18,900 nt of DNA from an uncultured Clostridia bacterium (GTDB lineage Bacteria > Bacillota > Clostridia > Oscillospirales > Butyricicoccaceae): contig CANUCM010000057.1 of NCBI GenBank assembly GCA_947856675.1, positions 1 through 18,900 on the forward strand, given 5' to 3'. The position numbers and the translations under genes are program-made. Within the stretch, counting starts at the first letter, position 1. Every line of letters begins with the position of its first letter. Shown here one piece after another: positions 7,485-14,966 of the stretch. The notes under the pieces were generated by a model. The model ran no database searches. It worked only from the letters and a program-made list of their open reading frames with translations, and was not told the origin of the DNA.

Positions 7485-8250
7485 ATTTGGTATAGCTGTT
7501 GAATACTTCGACCGCTGCGGAGACATTTTCCGCCACGCCGAAGAAAATATAATCTCCGTTTTCCGCAATCTTATAGTTTTTGACCATTTCATACTGCTCG
7601 GGCGCATAGTCCTTCCACTGTGCATCCATATCCGACTGGCGGGACAGCAGCGCCTGTTTCACGGTCTCCATGCGTCCGCTTTTCACCTTGGCGATGAAAA
7701 ACTCGCTGGCCTGTACACCCATCAGGCTTCCGTAGCAGCCGTACTCTTCAAGATCTGAGGTGGACAGCGGGTAGAGGGTTGTCACCGTATCGGCATCAAG
7801 AGCGCTCAGAGCGGGAAGAGAACCGCTGAGCTTCGATTCAATATCGTTCCAGATGTCCGTGATGGAAAAGCCGGAATCGGGTTCGCTGGGAGTCTCCGGC
7901 GCCGGTGTGCCGGAGCTTCCTCCGGCTCCGCTGCCGTCCGGAGAGGTGGCGCCGGGAGACTGCGAAGCAGAATTGCCGGGCTCCGGGTCGGAGGACACCG
8001 GAGTGTCACCATCGGACACAGGGGTGTCGGGCGAGTTGTTTTCATCGGTGCCGTCAGCGCTGTCGGAGGGCGTCTGGGAATCAGGCGTATGGTTTGTGCC
8101 TTGCTGGCTGTCCGTTTCTTCGTCTGTCTCCGGAAGCAAAGAGGCTTCGCCGTCGCTGTCCGCTTCGGGGGACTGCTGTCCGTCGGAGGAGCAGGCGGCC
8201 AGGCAAAACAGCAGCAGCAGGGCAACAGCAGATGCAATCAGTTTTTTCAT
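7483..8250 (-). CDS. DUF4358 domain lipoprotein
   Basis: A 255-residue exported lipoprotein. The start is the ATG at 8250, preceded by AAAGGAG; an upstream in-frame ATG at 8313 would only lengthen the signal peptide. Residues 1-20 are a lipoprotein signal (MKKLIA, a hydrophobic run, then LAAC with Cys20 as lipid anchor). Residues 22 to about 125 form a low-complexity, acidic linker rich in Ser, Pro, Gly, Asp and Glu, which probably spans the cell wall. The last 125 residues resemble DUF4358, a domain found almost only in Firmicutes lipoproteins and without known function; the stretch SEFFIAKVKSG followed by an amphipathic helix is typical. It is monocistronic, convergent with dinB and divergent from the SleB-type gene. 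No promoter was clear on this strand. Confidence 0.85.
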   Translation of the reverse strand: MKKLIASAVALLLLFCLAACSSDGQQSPEADSDGEASLLPETDEETDSQQGTNHTPDSQTPSDSADGTDENNSPDTPVSDGDTPVSSDPEPGNSASQSPGATSPDGSGAGGSSGTPAPETPSEPDSGFSITDIWNDIESKLSGSLPALSALDADTVTTLYPLSTSDLEEYGCYGSLMGVQASEFFIAKVKSGRMETVKQALLSRQSDMDAQWKDYAPEQYEMVKNYKIAENGDYIFFGVAENVSAAVEVFNSYTK

Positions 8251-8403
8251 GAGGAAAGTTCTCCTTTGCATTGGTTTCACAATTTGGACGTACAAACGGG
8301 AAAAAAGTTTCATGGCTGCGGAAAATTACTCCGGAAATTTTTTCATGAAAGGCGCGTACCCCTTGGGGGACAAGGGCTGAACAGGATTTCCAGATGTTAG
8401 CGG

Positions 8404-8432
8404 TTGCCTGTGCGGCGCAGTTCCGTTAAGAT
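8404..8432 (+). promoter_or_regulatory. Sigma-A-like promoter for the SleB-type hydrolase
   Basis: TTGCCT (8404-8409) and TAAGAT (8427-8432) are separated by 17 bases and lie 40 bases before the ATG. The same -10 hexamer occurs in the pyk promoter. If the gene is expressed in the forespore, another sigma factor may be used instead; that cannot be decided from the sequence. Confidence 0.55.
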
Positions 8433-8472
8433 ATTGAATAGGTTACAAAACAATTACAAAGGAGCTGCTGAA

Positions 8473-9309
8473 ATGAAACTCAAACGATGTATGCGGTTTG
8501 TCGCCGCATTGTATTTTGCAATCATTGTGGGAACAGGAGGAGCGGCGGCAAACGAAGCGCGGGTCGAAGTGCTGGTGAACGGAGAGAAGCTGTTTTCCGA
8601 CACATCTGCTGTATTAAAGGACGGGACGACATATGTTCCGCTGCGGGCGTTTGCCGAGAGGTTTTCGTCGGCGCAGGTGAGCTGGGACGCGCAGAGCCGA
8701 AGTGCCCGGGTGGAAGCGCCGGGCCTGCAGCTGACGGTGCGGGAAGGCCGCGAATACATGGTCGCAAACGGCAGGTACTTTTACATGAAGGACTCTGTCC
8801 TGAAAAGGGACGGGCGGATTCTGGTTCCTGTCCGGGCATTGAGCGCGGCCTATGGGCTGGAGGTACAGTGGCTGGCATCGTCCAGAACGGTCAGCCTTTC
8901 GGGCAGTTTTGTGCCGGCGCAGAGCGGGGAAACCTTCTATGATGCCGACGCGGTGTACTGGCTGTCGCGCATTATTCATGCAGAGAGCCAGGGAGAGCCG
9001 CTTCGCGGGAAAATTGCGGTGGGCAACGTTGTGCTCAACCGTGTCCGCAGCGAACAGTTTCCCAACACGATTTACGGGGTGATTTTCGACACTGCATACG
9101 GCGTGCAGTTTACCCCTGCGGCCAACGGCACCATTTACGGGCAGCCGGGCCAGGAAAGTGTGATTGCCGCAAAGCTGTGCCTGGACGGGGCACAGGCTGT
9201 GCCGCAGAACTGTCTGTACTTTCTCAACGCCAGCCTTGCGGTCAACTTCTGGATACCGCAGAACAGGCCGTATCTCACCGCCATAGGAAATCATCAGTTT
9301 TACGCATAA
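8473..9309 (+). CDS. Exported SleB-type cell wall hydrolase with copper-amine-oxidase-like domain
   Basis: A 278-residue exported protein. The ATG at 8473 follows AAAGGAG (8458-8464) by 8 bases. A signal peptide runs to about residue 26 (AAA/NEA). Residues 30-150 form a stalk-like domain of the copper amine oxidase N-terminal type (VLVNGEKL, TYVPLRAFAE, ILVPVRALSAAYG), which in Clostridia is a common extracellular module with no oxidase activity implied. The C-terminal 115 residues are the Hydrolase_2 domain (PF07486) of spore cortex lytic enzyme SleB and relatives; the catalytic Glu is Glu171 in HAESQGEP, followed by GKIAVGNVVLNRV. The likely substrate is peptidoglycan, either the spore cortex or the vegetative wall. 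It is alone on its transcript and ends at a strong terminator. Confidence 0.9.
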   Translation: MKLKRCMRFVAALYFAIIVGTGGAAANEARVEVLVNGEKLFSDTSAVLKDGTTYVPLRAFAERFSSAQVSWDAQSRSARVEAPGLQLTVREGREYMVANGRYFYMKDSVLKRDGRILVPVRALSAAYGLEVQWLASSRTVSLSGSFVPAQSGETFYDADAVYWLSRIIHAESQGEPLRGKIAVGNVVLNRVRSEQFPNTIYGVIFDTAYGVQFTPAANGTIYGQPGQESVIAAKLCLDGAQAVPQNCLYFLNASLAVNFWIPQNRPYLTAIGNHQFYA

Positions 9310-9349
9310 AAAACCGCCCTGCAGGCTTTAGCCTGCAGGGCGGTTTTTT
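9308..9349. terminator. Bidirectional terminator between the SleB-type gene and the M20 gene
   Basis: A perfect 19-bp stem (9308-9326 with 9331-9349) with a 4-base loop and six A and six T at the ends. It can stop transcription from either side. Confidence 0.95.
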
Positions 9350-9350
9350 A

Positions 9351-10499
9351 TCATTTGGAGAAACTGTCCAAAACGGTGGCCATGACGATTTTGAAGCCGG
9401 TCGGCAGGCTGTCAAGCTCGATATACTCTTCCCGCGTATGGGCGCCGCGGCCGCGGTAAGCGCCGAATACAGCCGAAGGAATCCCCATGGAAAGGGGGAT
9501 GTTGGCATCGGTGGAGCCGGAGCCGAAATCGGCGGGCTGGCCGCAGTACTCCTGCATGATGGCGCTGATTTTCTCTTTCAGCGCGTTCATGGCGTCGGGA
9601 TTGACGGCGCCCATGCCGGGCCGCTGGCCCAGAAGCTCGACGTTGACGGTGATGCCCATGGCGCGGTAGTGGGCAATTACACTTTGGAAAAAGGCTTCCA
9701 TTTTCTGAAGGCAGACGGCGGAGTCGGAACGGTACTCAAACAGCATGGAGGCCTGCTGCGCGATGGTGTTGACGGACGTGCCGCCTGAGATGCCGCCGAC
9801 ATTGTAAGTGGTTTTGCTGTCGTTGTCGACGGGGACTTTGAGCGCATAAAAGTCGGTAATCATCTGCGCGAGCAGGTGAATGGCGTTGCGGTTTCCGAAG
9901 CTGCCGAAGGAATGGCCGCCTTCGGTCAGGATTTCCACGCGGTAACGGCTTGATCCAACGGCTTTGGAGCAAACGGAAGGGTAGCTCCCGTCAAAGGAAA
10001 TAAACCGGCGCACGCGGCGGCCGTAGCGCTCCATGACGGCGCGGGAGCCTTTGAGGTTGCCAAGCCCTTCTTCACCGGAATTGGCCACAAAGACAACGCC
10101 GCCGTCTGCGGGCTGCAGGCCTTTTTGGAGGACGTAGCGGGCACACAGCAGAAGGACGGCAAGGTTGGCGGTGTCATCTCCGACGCCCGGGCAATACATT
10201 CGTCCGTTTTCCGTGCGGGCAGAAAACGGTTCTGTATCGGGAAACACGGTGTCGGTGTGCGCCATATACACCGTAACGGGGACATCGCCGCTGCAGCCGA
10301 TGGGGCAGATGACGTTCAGCGCTTCATCCACGAACACTTCTTTGGCGCCGGCGTCCTTCAGCCACTGGCAGCAGAAGGCCGCACGCAGCTCCTCATGATT
10401 GGAGGGGGCGGGGATGGTGCACAGATGTTCAATCAGGCTGACAAGGGAGTCGCGGTTTTCTTCGATATAGCCAAGAGCCTCAGTTGAAAGAAACGGCAT
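9351..10499 (-). CDS. M20 family metallopeptidase
   Basis: A 382-residue cytosolic di-zinc peptidase of the M20 clan, likely an aminopeptidase or dipeptidase; the substrate cannot be told. All the metal and catalytic residues are present: His81 and the catalytic Asp83 in AHTDTV, Asp108 in GVGDDTAN (bridging), Glu143 (catalytic base) and Glu144 (metal) in NSGEEG, Asp170 in DGSYPS, and His354 in GAHTREEY near the C-terminus. A dimerisation-domain segment (EGGHSFGSFGNRNA) lies between. The order resembles the PepT-like branch of M20. I chose the ATG at 10499 because AAAGGAG lies 9 bases upstream; an upstream ATG at 10526 would have no such site. Its promoter lies back-to-back with that of pyk. 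Confidence 0.9.
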   Translation of the reverse strand: MPFLSTEALGYIEENRDSLVSLIEHLCTIPAPSNHEELRAAFCCQWLKDAGAKEVFVDEALNVICPIGCSGDVPVTVYMAHTDTVFPDTEPFSARTENGRMYCPGVGDDTANLAVLLLCARYVLQKGLQPADGGVVFVANSGEEGLGNLKGSRAVMERYGRRVRRFISFDGSYPSVCSKAVGSSRYRVEILTEGGHSFGSFGNRNAIHLLAQMITDFYALKVPVDNDSKTTYNVGGISGGTSVNTIAQQASMLFEYRSDSAVCLQKMEAFFQSVIAHYRAMGITVNVELLGQRPGMGAVNPDAMNALKEKISAIMQEYCGQPADFGSGSTDANIPLSMGIPSAVFGAYRGRGAHTREEYIELDSLPTGFKIVMATVLDSFSK

Positions 10500-10528
10500 G
10501 GGCTGGCACTCCTTTCTGGTTTGCATTT

Positions 10529-10557
10529 ACCATATCACAAAACGCGCCTGGGCGCAA
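10529..10557 (-). promoter_or_regulatory. Sigma-A promoter for the M20 peptidase gene
   Basis: On the - strand, TTGCGC (10557-10552) and TATGGT (10534-10529) are 17 bases apart, and TGA directly before the -10 makes it an extended -10. A 12-base inverted repeat at 10544-10555 overlaps the -35 and spacer. Confidence 0.7.
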
Positions 10558-10573
10558 TAAGACACGATTCGCG

Positions 10574-10602
10574 TTGACCGGGGCCGGGTTTCATGATAAG
10601 AT
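10574..10602 (+). promoter_or_regulatory. Sigma-A promoter for pyk
   Basis: TTGACC (10574-10579) and TAAGAT (10597-10602) are 17 bases apart with TGA immediately before the -10. It points away from the M20 promoter; the two -35 boxes are 16 bases apart. Confidence 0.75.
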
Positions 10603-10663
10603 AAAATCGTAGAAATATGAGAAAAAACAAAGCGCGGCAGGGCCGCGCGGAAAAGAGGAAACC

Positions 10664-12406
10664 ATGAGAAAAACGAAAATTGTCTGTACGCTGGGGCCGG
10701 CATGCGACAGCGAAGAAATGCTGCGGCAGATGATTTGGTCGGGTATGGATGTCGCCCGGTTTAACTTCAGCCACGGGACACACCTGGAGCAGAAGGAGCG
10801 GTACGATCGCTTTGTGCGGGTCCGCGAGGAGCTGGGGATTCCGGTGGCGGCCATGCTGGACACCAAAGGACCGGAAATCCGGCTTGGGAAGTTCAGCGGC
10901 GGGCGCGCGGAGCTCAAGCGGGGCAGCCGTTTTGTGCTCAAGGCAGAGCCCTGCGAGGGGGATGAGCATCAGGCGAGCATTACCTATGCCGGGCTGTATC
11001 GCGACATAGCGCCCGGCGGCACGATTTTGCTGGACGACGGCCTGATTGAGCTGAGCGTCGAGGAAATTTCGGGCAGCGATATTGTGTGCCGCGTGATCAA
11101 CGGCGGCAAGATTTCCGACCGAAAAGGCGTCAACATTCCCAACGCCCGTTTTTCCATGCCGTACCTTTCGCAAAAGGACATTGAAGATATCGATTTTGCC
11201 ATAGACAACGGCTTTGACCTGATAGCGGCTTCTTTTGTGCGTTCGGCGCAGGACGTGCTGCTTGTGCGCAGACAACTGGAGCGCAGGGGCAGCGACATTG
11301 AGATCATCGCCAAAATAGAAAATGAAGAAGGCGTTCAAAACATCGACGAAATCCTGGCTGTGTCCGACGGCATCATGGTGGCGCGCGGCGATATGGGCGT
11401 TGAAATTCACTTTGAGCGGCTGCCGGCCATTCAGAAGATGATGATAAAAAAGGCTATCGCACAGGGGAAAAACGTCATCACGGCAACGCAGATGCTGGAG
11501 TCCATGATTCACAACCCGCGTCCGACGCGGGCGGAGGCCAGCGACGTGGCCAACGCGGTATATGACGGCACCGGTGCGGTGATGCTGTCGGGAGAAACGG
11601 CGGCAGGGCAGTATCCGGTCGAAGCGGTTCGAACCATGAACAGCATTGCGCAGGCAGTGGAAAATGACATCAATTACTCCGGGCGCATGCGTTCCAGGAC
11701 GGGGGCGGCGGTCCCCAATGTGACCAATGCAATTTCGTTTGCAACCTGTCAGACGGCGGATGAGCTGCATGCGGCGGCCATTGTAACGGTGTCCAAATCG
11801 GGACGCACCGCGCGGATGATTTCCAAGTTTCGTCCCAGCGTTCCCATTTTGTGCTGCACCTGCGACGAGCGCGTGCGCCGCAGGCTCAACCTTGTGTGGG
11901 GCGTGCACCCTGTGGTGATCCCCGAAGTGGATTCGACCGACGGCCTGTTTGACTTGTCCGTACAGGCGGCGATTGCCGAAAACATGGCGTCCGACGGCGA
12001 CATGGTGGTGCTGACGGCGGGGGTGCCCCTCGGGGTTTCGGGGACAAGCAACCTGCTGAAAGTGGAGGTCATCGGCAACCTGCTGGTGTCTGGCACCGGT
12101 CTGACGGGGCGCACGGTATCCGGGTCGGTTGTAGTCTGCCGCAACGAAGATGAAGTGCTGCAGCTTTGCGGCGCGGGGGACATCATTGTCGCTCCGTATA
12201 CCACAAATGCCATGATACCGGCGCTGAAAAAAGCAGCGGGGCTCATTGTTGAGCAGGGCGGAATGGACAGCCACAGTGCGACGCTGGCACTGGCTTTGGA
12301 TCTTCCTGCGGTCATCAATGCAACGCACGCCATGCAGATGCTGAAAAGCGGCATGCCGGTCACGCTGGATGCCGCGCGCGGGACCGTTTGCGCCGTGAAA
12401 AAATAA
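10664..12406 (+). CDS. pyk: Pyruvate kinase with C-terminal PEP-utilising domain
   Basis: It catalyses the last step of glycolysis, phosphoenolpyruvate plus ADP to pyruvate plus ATP. 580 residues, about 100 longer than the minimal enzyme. The TIM barrel begins with TKIVCTLGPA and has NFSHG, DTKGPEIR, the catalytic Lys217 in KIENEEG, MVARGDMGVEI, and the ATQMLESMIHNPRPTRAE block. After the usual allosteric C domain (residues about 350-470) comes the extra PEP-utiliser mobile domain found in Bacillus and Clostridia, here ending GTVCAVKK. Its conserved His537 is retained but lies in DSHSA instead of the usual TSHAA. The ATG follows AAGAGG. The gene is monocistronic, with its own promoter and a bidirectional terminator. 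Confidence 0.96.
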   Translation: MRKTKIVCTLGPACDSEEMLRQMIWSGMDVARFNFSHGTHLEQKERYDRFVRVREELGIPVAAMLDTKGPEIRLGKFSGGRAELKRGSRFVLKAEPCEGDEHQASITYAGLYRDIAPGGTILLDDGLIELSVEEISGSDIVCRVINGGKISDRKGVNIPNARFSMPYLSQKDIEDIDFAIDNGFDLIAASFVRSAQDVLLVRRQLERRGSDIEIIAKIENEEGVQNIDEILAVSDGIMVARGDMGVEIHFERLPAIQKMMIKKAIAQGKNVITATQMLESMIHNPRPTRAEASDVANAVYDGTGAVMLSGETAAGQYPVEAVRTMNSIAQAVENDINYSGRMRSRTGAAVPNVTNAISFATCQTADELHAAAIVTVSKSGRTARMISKFRPSVPILCCTCDERVRRRLNLVWGVHPVVIPEVDSTDGLFDLSVQAAIAENMASDGDMVVLTAGVPLGVSGTSNLLKVEVIGNLLVSGTGLTGRTVSGSVVVCRNEDEVLQLCGAGDIIVAPYTTNAMIPALKKAAGLIVEQGGMDSHSATLALALDLPAVINATHAMQMLKSGMPVTLDAARGTVCAVKK

Positions 12407-12413
12407 CAAAAAC

Positions 12414-12447
12414 AAAGCCCCGTATCCTTTGCGGATACGGGGCTTTT
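12414..12447. terminator. Bidirectional terminator between pyk and the lipoprotein gene
   Basis: A 14-bp perfect stem (12414-12427 with 12433-12446) with a 5-base loop, flanked by A-rich sequence on the left and TTTT on the right, so both convergent transcripts can end here. Confidence 0.9.
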
Positions 12448-12450
12448 GAT

Positions 12451-13671
12451 TTACCAGCCGAAGTCCATTACATACAGTTCTTTTGGGCTTTCCAGGGTGG
12501 AAGCGGTGGAAAAAACCGCTGTGCGTTCGTCTGAGGTGAAAAAGGCCTCGTGAAACGAAGCGTCCGGCAGGGAAAGGGAGGAGAGAACCTCGCCGCTGCG
12601 GGCGTCGGCTACCATGGCGCTGCAGCCGCTTTCAGTTTGGATGGCAAGAGCCAGATGGGTTCTTGCGGGGCTGGGGGAAAACACGCACAGCTGTGTCGGT
12701 TCCGGCACGCAGGACAAGGGAGTCTGTACGGCGCCTGAACCGTCCTGTGCGCAAAACCCGCAGGGCAGGTAGGGAAACCAGCTGCTGTAAAAAAGATCCC
12801 CGCCGGCAAAATACACTTCACTTCCGGAGAGCATGTCCAGTTCGGTGACAGCGCCCGACTGCACATCGGCAATGGAGGGGAAGAGGATGCTTTCCCACAT
12901 TGCGGTTTTGAAAGAAAGCTGCCGGCTGTCCGCAGACCAGTCGGACGGGGACGGGCACAGCTCATCCCCGTCCGATGTCTGTTCGTTGGGGATTTGCAGG
13001 GATACGGAGGAAAAGTCCAGGCTGGTTATATTCAGTCCCTGCAGAGTGGTGACGGCGACATGCTGTTTGTCGGGGGAAACGGACAGGGAAATGATGTCGC
13101 TGTCGGAGGGAACCGGAACAGAGCTCATTGATATCGCCTGCGGATCAATAAACACAATGTCGCGGAACTGGTAGCTTTCCGAGTCCATGGTCACAACGGA
13201 AACTGTCCCGTCATCATACACGCGGTCGGGATACATGCTGATGACGCCCAAGTCGAGGTGTTCTGAAAGAAAATGACCGGTGGAGAGGGAGAAAAAGTAC
13301 ACAGCCGAGCTTTCAGAAACCGTGCCGTCGTCGTTGAGCGGGGAAACAAACAAAAGAACCCTGTCGTTTCCCGCGACAAAAAAGCTGTCCAGCACCAGCC
13401 GGTTTTCGGTAAAATACGAAGTGTCAATTTTCCAGATGCCCTCGGCAACAGACGTGTTTTCCCCGGTTATTTCATCGTCCGGGGCGGGCTGGGGCAGCGG
13501 GTCATCTTCCGGGGTGGGCTGGGGCTGCGGCTGAGGAAGGGGATCTTCCGAGGAAGGCTCCGAAGGCTCGGGCTTGGGATCGGGGGCAGGCTGCTGCGGA
13601 GAGCAGGCGCACAGAAAAACAAGAAGCAGGGAGACAAGCAGTGCAAAAGTACGGGATAAACGCAGTGTCAT
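12451..13671 (-). CDS. Lipoprotein with Pro-rich linker and beta-propeller-like domain
   Basis: A 406-residue exported lipoprotein that I do not recognise as a named family. The signal peptide ends in LCAC, with Cys23 the likely lipid anchor. A linker of about 55 residues follows, rich in Pro, Glu, Asp, Gln and Ser, and contains two near copies of DPLPQP. The rest is beta-rich with repeated blade-like units (for example SVSPDKQHVAVTTL, and FSPSPARTHLALAI), suggesting a WD40/TolB-like propeller; this fold is inferred from the pattern only. The ATG (13671-13669) overlaps the rarA stop as ATGA, and an AAGGGGAT site lies inside the end of rarA, so translation is probably coupled to rarA. It is the last gene of the operon. 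Confidence 0.8.
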   Translation of the reverse strand: MTLRLSRTFALLVSLLLVFLCACSPQQPAPDPKPEPSEPSSEDPLPQPQPQPTPEDDPLPQPAPDDEITGENTSVAEGIWKIDTSYFTENRLVLDSFFVAGNDRVLLFVSPLNDDGTVSESSAVYFFSLSTGHFLSEHLDLGVISMYPDRVYDDGTVSVVTMDSESYQFRDIVFIDPQAISMSSVPVPSDSDIISLSVSPDKQHVAVTTLQGLNITSLDFSSVSLQIPNEQTSDGDELCPSPSDWSADSRQLSFKTAMWESILFPSIADVQSGAVTELDMLSGSEVYFAGGDLFYSSWFPYLPCGFCAQDGSGAVQTPLSCVPEPTQLCVFSPSPARTHLALAIQTESGCSAMVADARSGEVLSSLSLPDASFHEAFFTSDERTAVFSTASTLESPKELYVMDFGW

Positions 13672-14939
13672 GATGAAATCCCCTTGATTTTCTTCCAATA
13701 TTCCCGGGCCTGCTGTTCGGCCTTGTTGGTGCCGGGGTGGTAATAATCCGCGTCCTTGATGATGTCGGGAAGGTATTGCTGCGCAACATAATTTCCCGGG
13801 AAATTGTGCGGGTAGAGGTATGTCTGGCCGTGTCCCAGCTGCTGCGCGCCGTTATAATGCGCATCCTTCAGGTGCTCCGGAATGTCGCCCAGCTTTCCGT
13901 TTTTGACGTCGGCCATGGCGGCATCAATGGCCATGACGGCCGAGTTGGACTTGGGCGAGGTGGCGAGCAGAATGGTGGCCTGCGCCAGAGGCAGCCTCGC
14001 TTCGGGAAGGCCGAGCTGCATGGCGGAGTCGACGCAGGCCTTGACAATGGAAACGGCCTGCGGATAGGCAAGGCCCACGTCCTCGCTGGCTACGCACAGC
14101 AGGCGGCGGCAGGCAGAGGGCAGGTCGCCGCCGGTAAGAAGGCGCGCCAGGTAATGCAGGGCGGCGTTTACGTCGGAGCCGCGCAGGGACTTGTGAAACG
14201 CAGAGAGAATGTCATAATGGCTGTCGCCGTCCCGGTCGTAGCGTGCGGAGGATTTCTGCGTTGCGGCCCGGGCGTCGTTTAGCGTAAGAACAAGGGAGCC
14301 CTTCTGCCGGGGCGCTGCGGCAGTCAAAAGCTCCACCGCGTTGATTGCTTTGCGCACATCGCCGCCGCAGGCGGAGGCAATCGCTTCGACCACGCCGTCT
14401 TCCGGGGCGATGGAAACATTCATTTCCTGTGAGCGCAGGGAAAGGGCCCGGCGCACGGCCTTTTCGGCGGCCTGCGGACTGATGGGTTTAAACTCAAAAA
14501 TGGTGCTCCGGCTTAAAATGGCGTTGTAGACGTAAAAATACGGGTTTTCCGTGGTAGAGGCAATCAGGGTGATTTTGCCGCTCTCAATGAACTCTAAAAG
14601 CGATTGCTGCTGCTTTTTGGTAAAGTACTGGATTTCGTCGAGGTACAGCAAAATCCCGCGGGGAGCCAGCAGCGTATCCAGCTCGGAAACCATGCCTTTG
14701 ATGTCGGCGGTGGATGCGGTGGTGGCGTTGAGCTTGTACAGCCGCCGGTTCGTTTTGCTGGCGATAATCTGGGCCAGCGTGGTTTTCCCCACGCCGGAAG
14801 GTCCGTAGAAAATCATATTGGGGATGTTTTCGCTTTCGATTACGCGGCGGAGCAGCCCGTTTTCTCCAAGGATATGCTCCTGCCCGACCATATCGCTGAG
14901 CTCAGTCGGACGGATTTTATCGGCAAGCGGCTGGTACAT
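13668..14939 (-). CDS. rarA: Replication-associated recombination protein A (AAA+ ATPase)
   Basis: RarA (MgsA/WRNIP1 family) is a clamp-loader-like AAA+ ATPase that acts at stalled or gapped replication forks. 423 residues. Walker A is GPSGVGKT at residues 46-53, Walker B is LLYLDE with Asp101 and Glu102, followed by IQYFTKKQQQ in place of the more frequent IHRFNKAQQ. Sensor 1 is STTENP and the sensor 2 region is GGDVRKAINAVE. The C-terminal tetramerisation part is present (CVASEDVGLAYPQA, HNFPGNYVAQQYLP). The ATG has AAAGGAGAT 8 bases upstream. It lies 27 bases after the SLH/GH18 gene and overlaps the lipoprotein gene by 4 bases, so the three are probably one transcript. Confidence 0.94.
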   Translation of the reverse strand: MYQPLADKIRPTELSDMVGQEHILGENGLLRRVIESENIPNMIFYGPSGVGKTTLAQIIASKTNRRLYKLNATTASTADIKGMVSELDTLLAPRGILLYLDEIQYFTKKQQQSLLEFIESGKITLIASTTENPYFYVYNAILSRSTIFEFKPISPQAAEKAVRRALSLRSQEMNVSIAPEDGVVEAIASACGGDVRKAINAVELLTAAAPRQKGSLVLTLNDARAATQKSSARYDRDGDSHYDILSAFHKSLRGSDVNAALHYLARLLTGGDLPSACRRLLCVASEDVGLAYPQAVSIVKACVDSAMQLGLPEARLPLAQATILLATSPKSNSAVMAIDAAMADVKNGKLGDIPEHLKDAHYNGAQQLGHGQTYLYPHNFPGNYVAQQYLPDIIKDADYYHPGTNKAEQQAREYWKKIKGISS

Positions 14940-14966
14940 CGCAGGACATCTCCTTTCCGTGCGGGT

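Noticed and set aside
7853..8380. A 175-codon + strand frame rich in Ser, Gly and Glu
   Set aside because: It mirrors the low-complexity linker of the DUF4358 lipoprotein on the other strand; the composition explains the open frame.
10535..12415. A 626-codon open frame on the - strand opposite pyk
   Set aside because: It is the mirror of a full pyruvate kinase with all motifs; its translation is rich in His and Arg with no domain, and it would cross the pyk promoter and terminator.
12451..13671. Tandem repeats in the lipoprotein linker as a mobile or CRISPR-like element
   Set aside because: The repeats are short codon-level Pro-rich repeats within one frame, without spacers or conserved ends.
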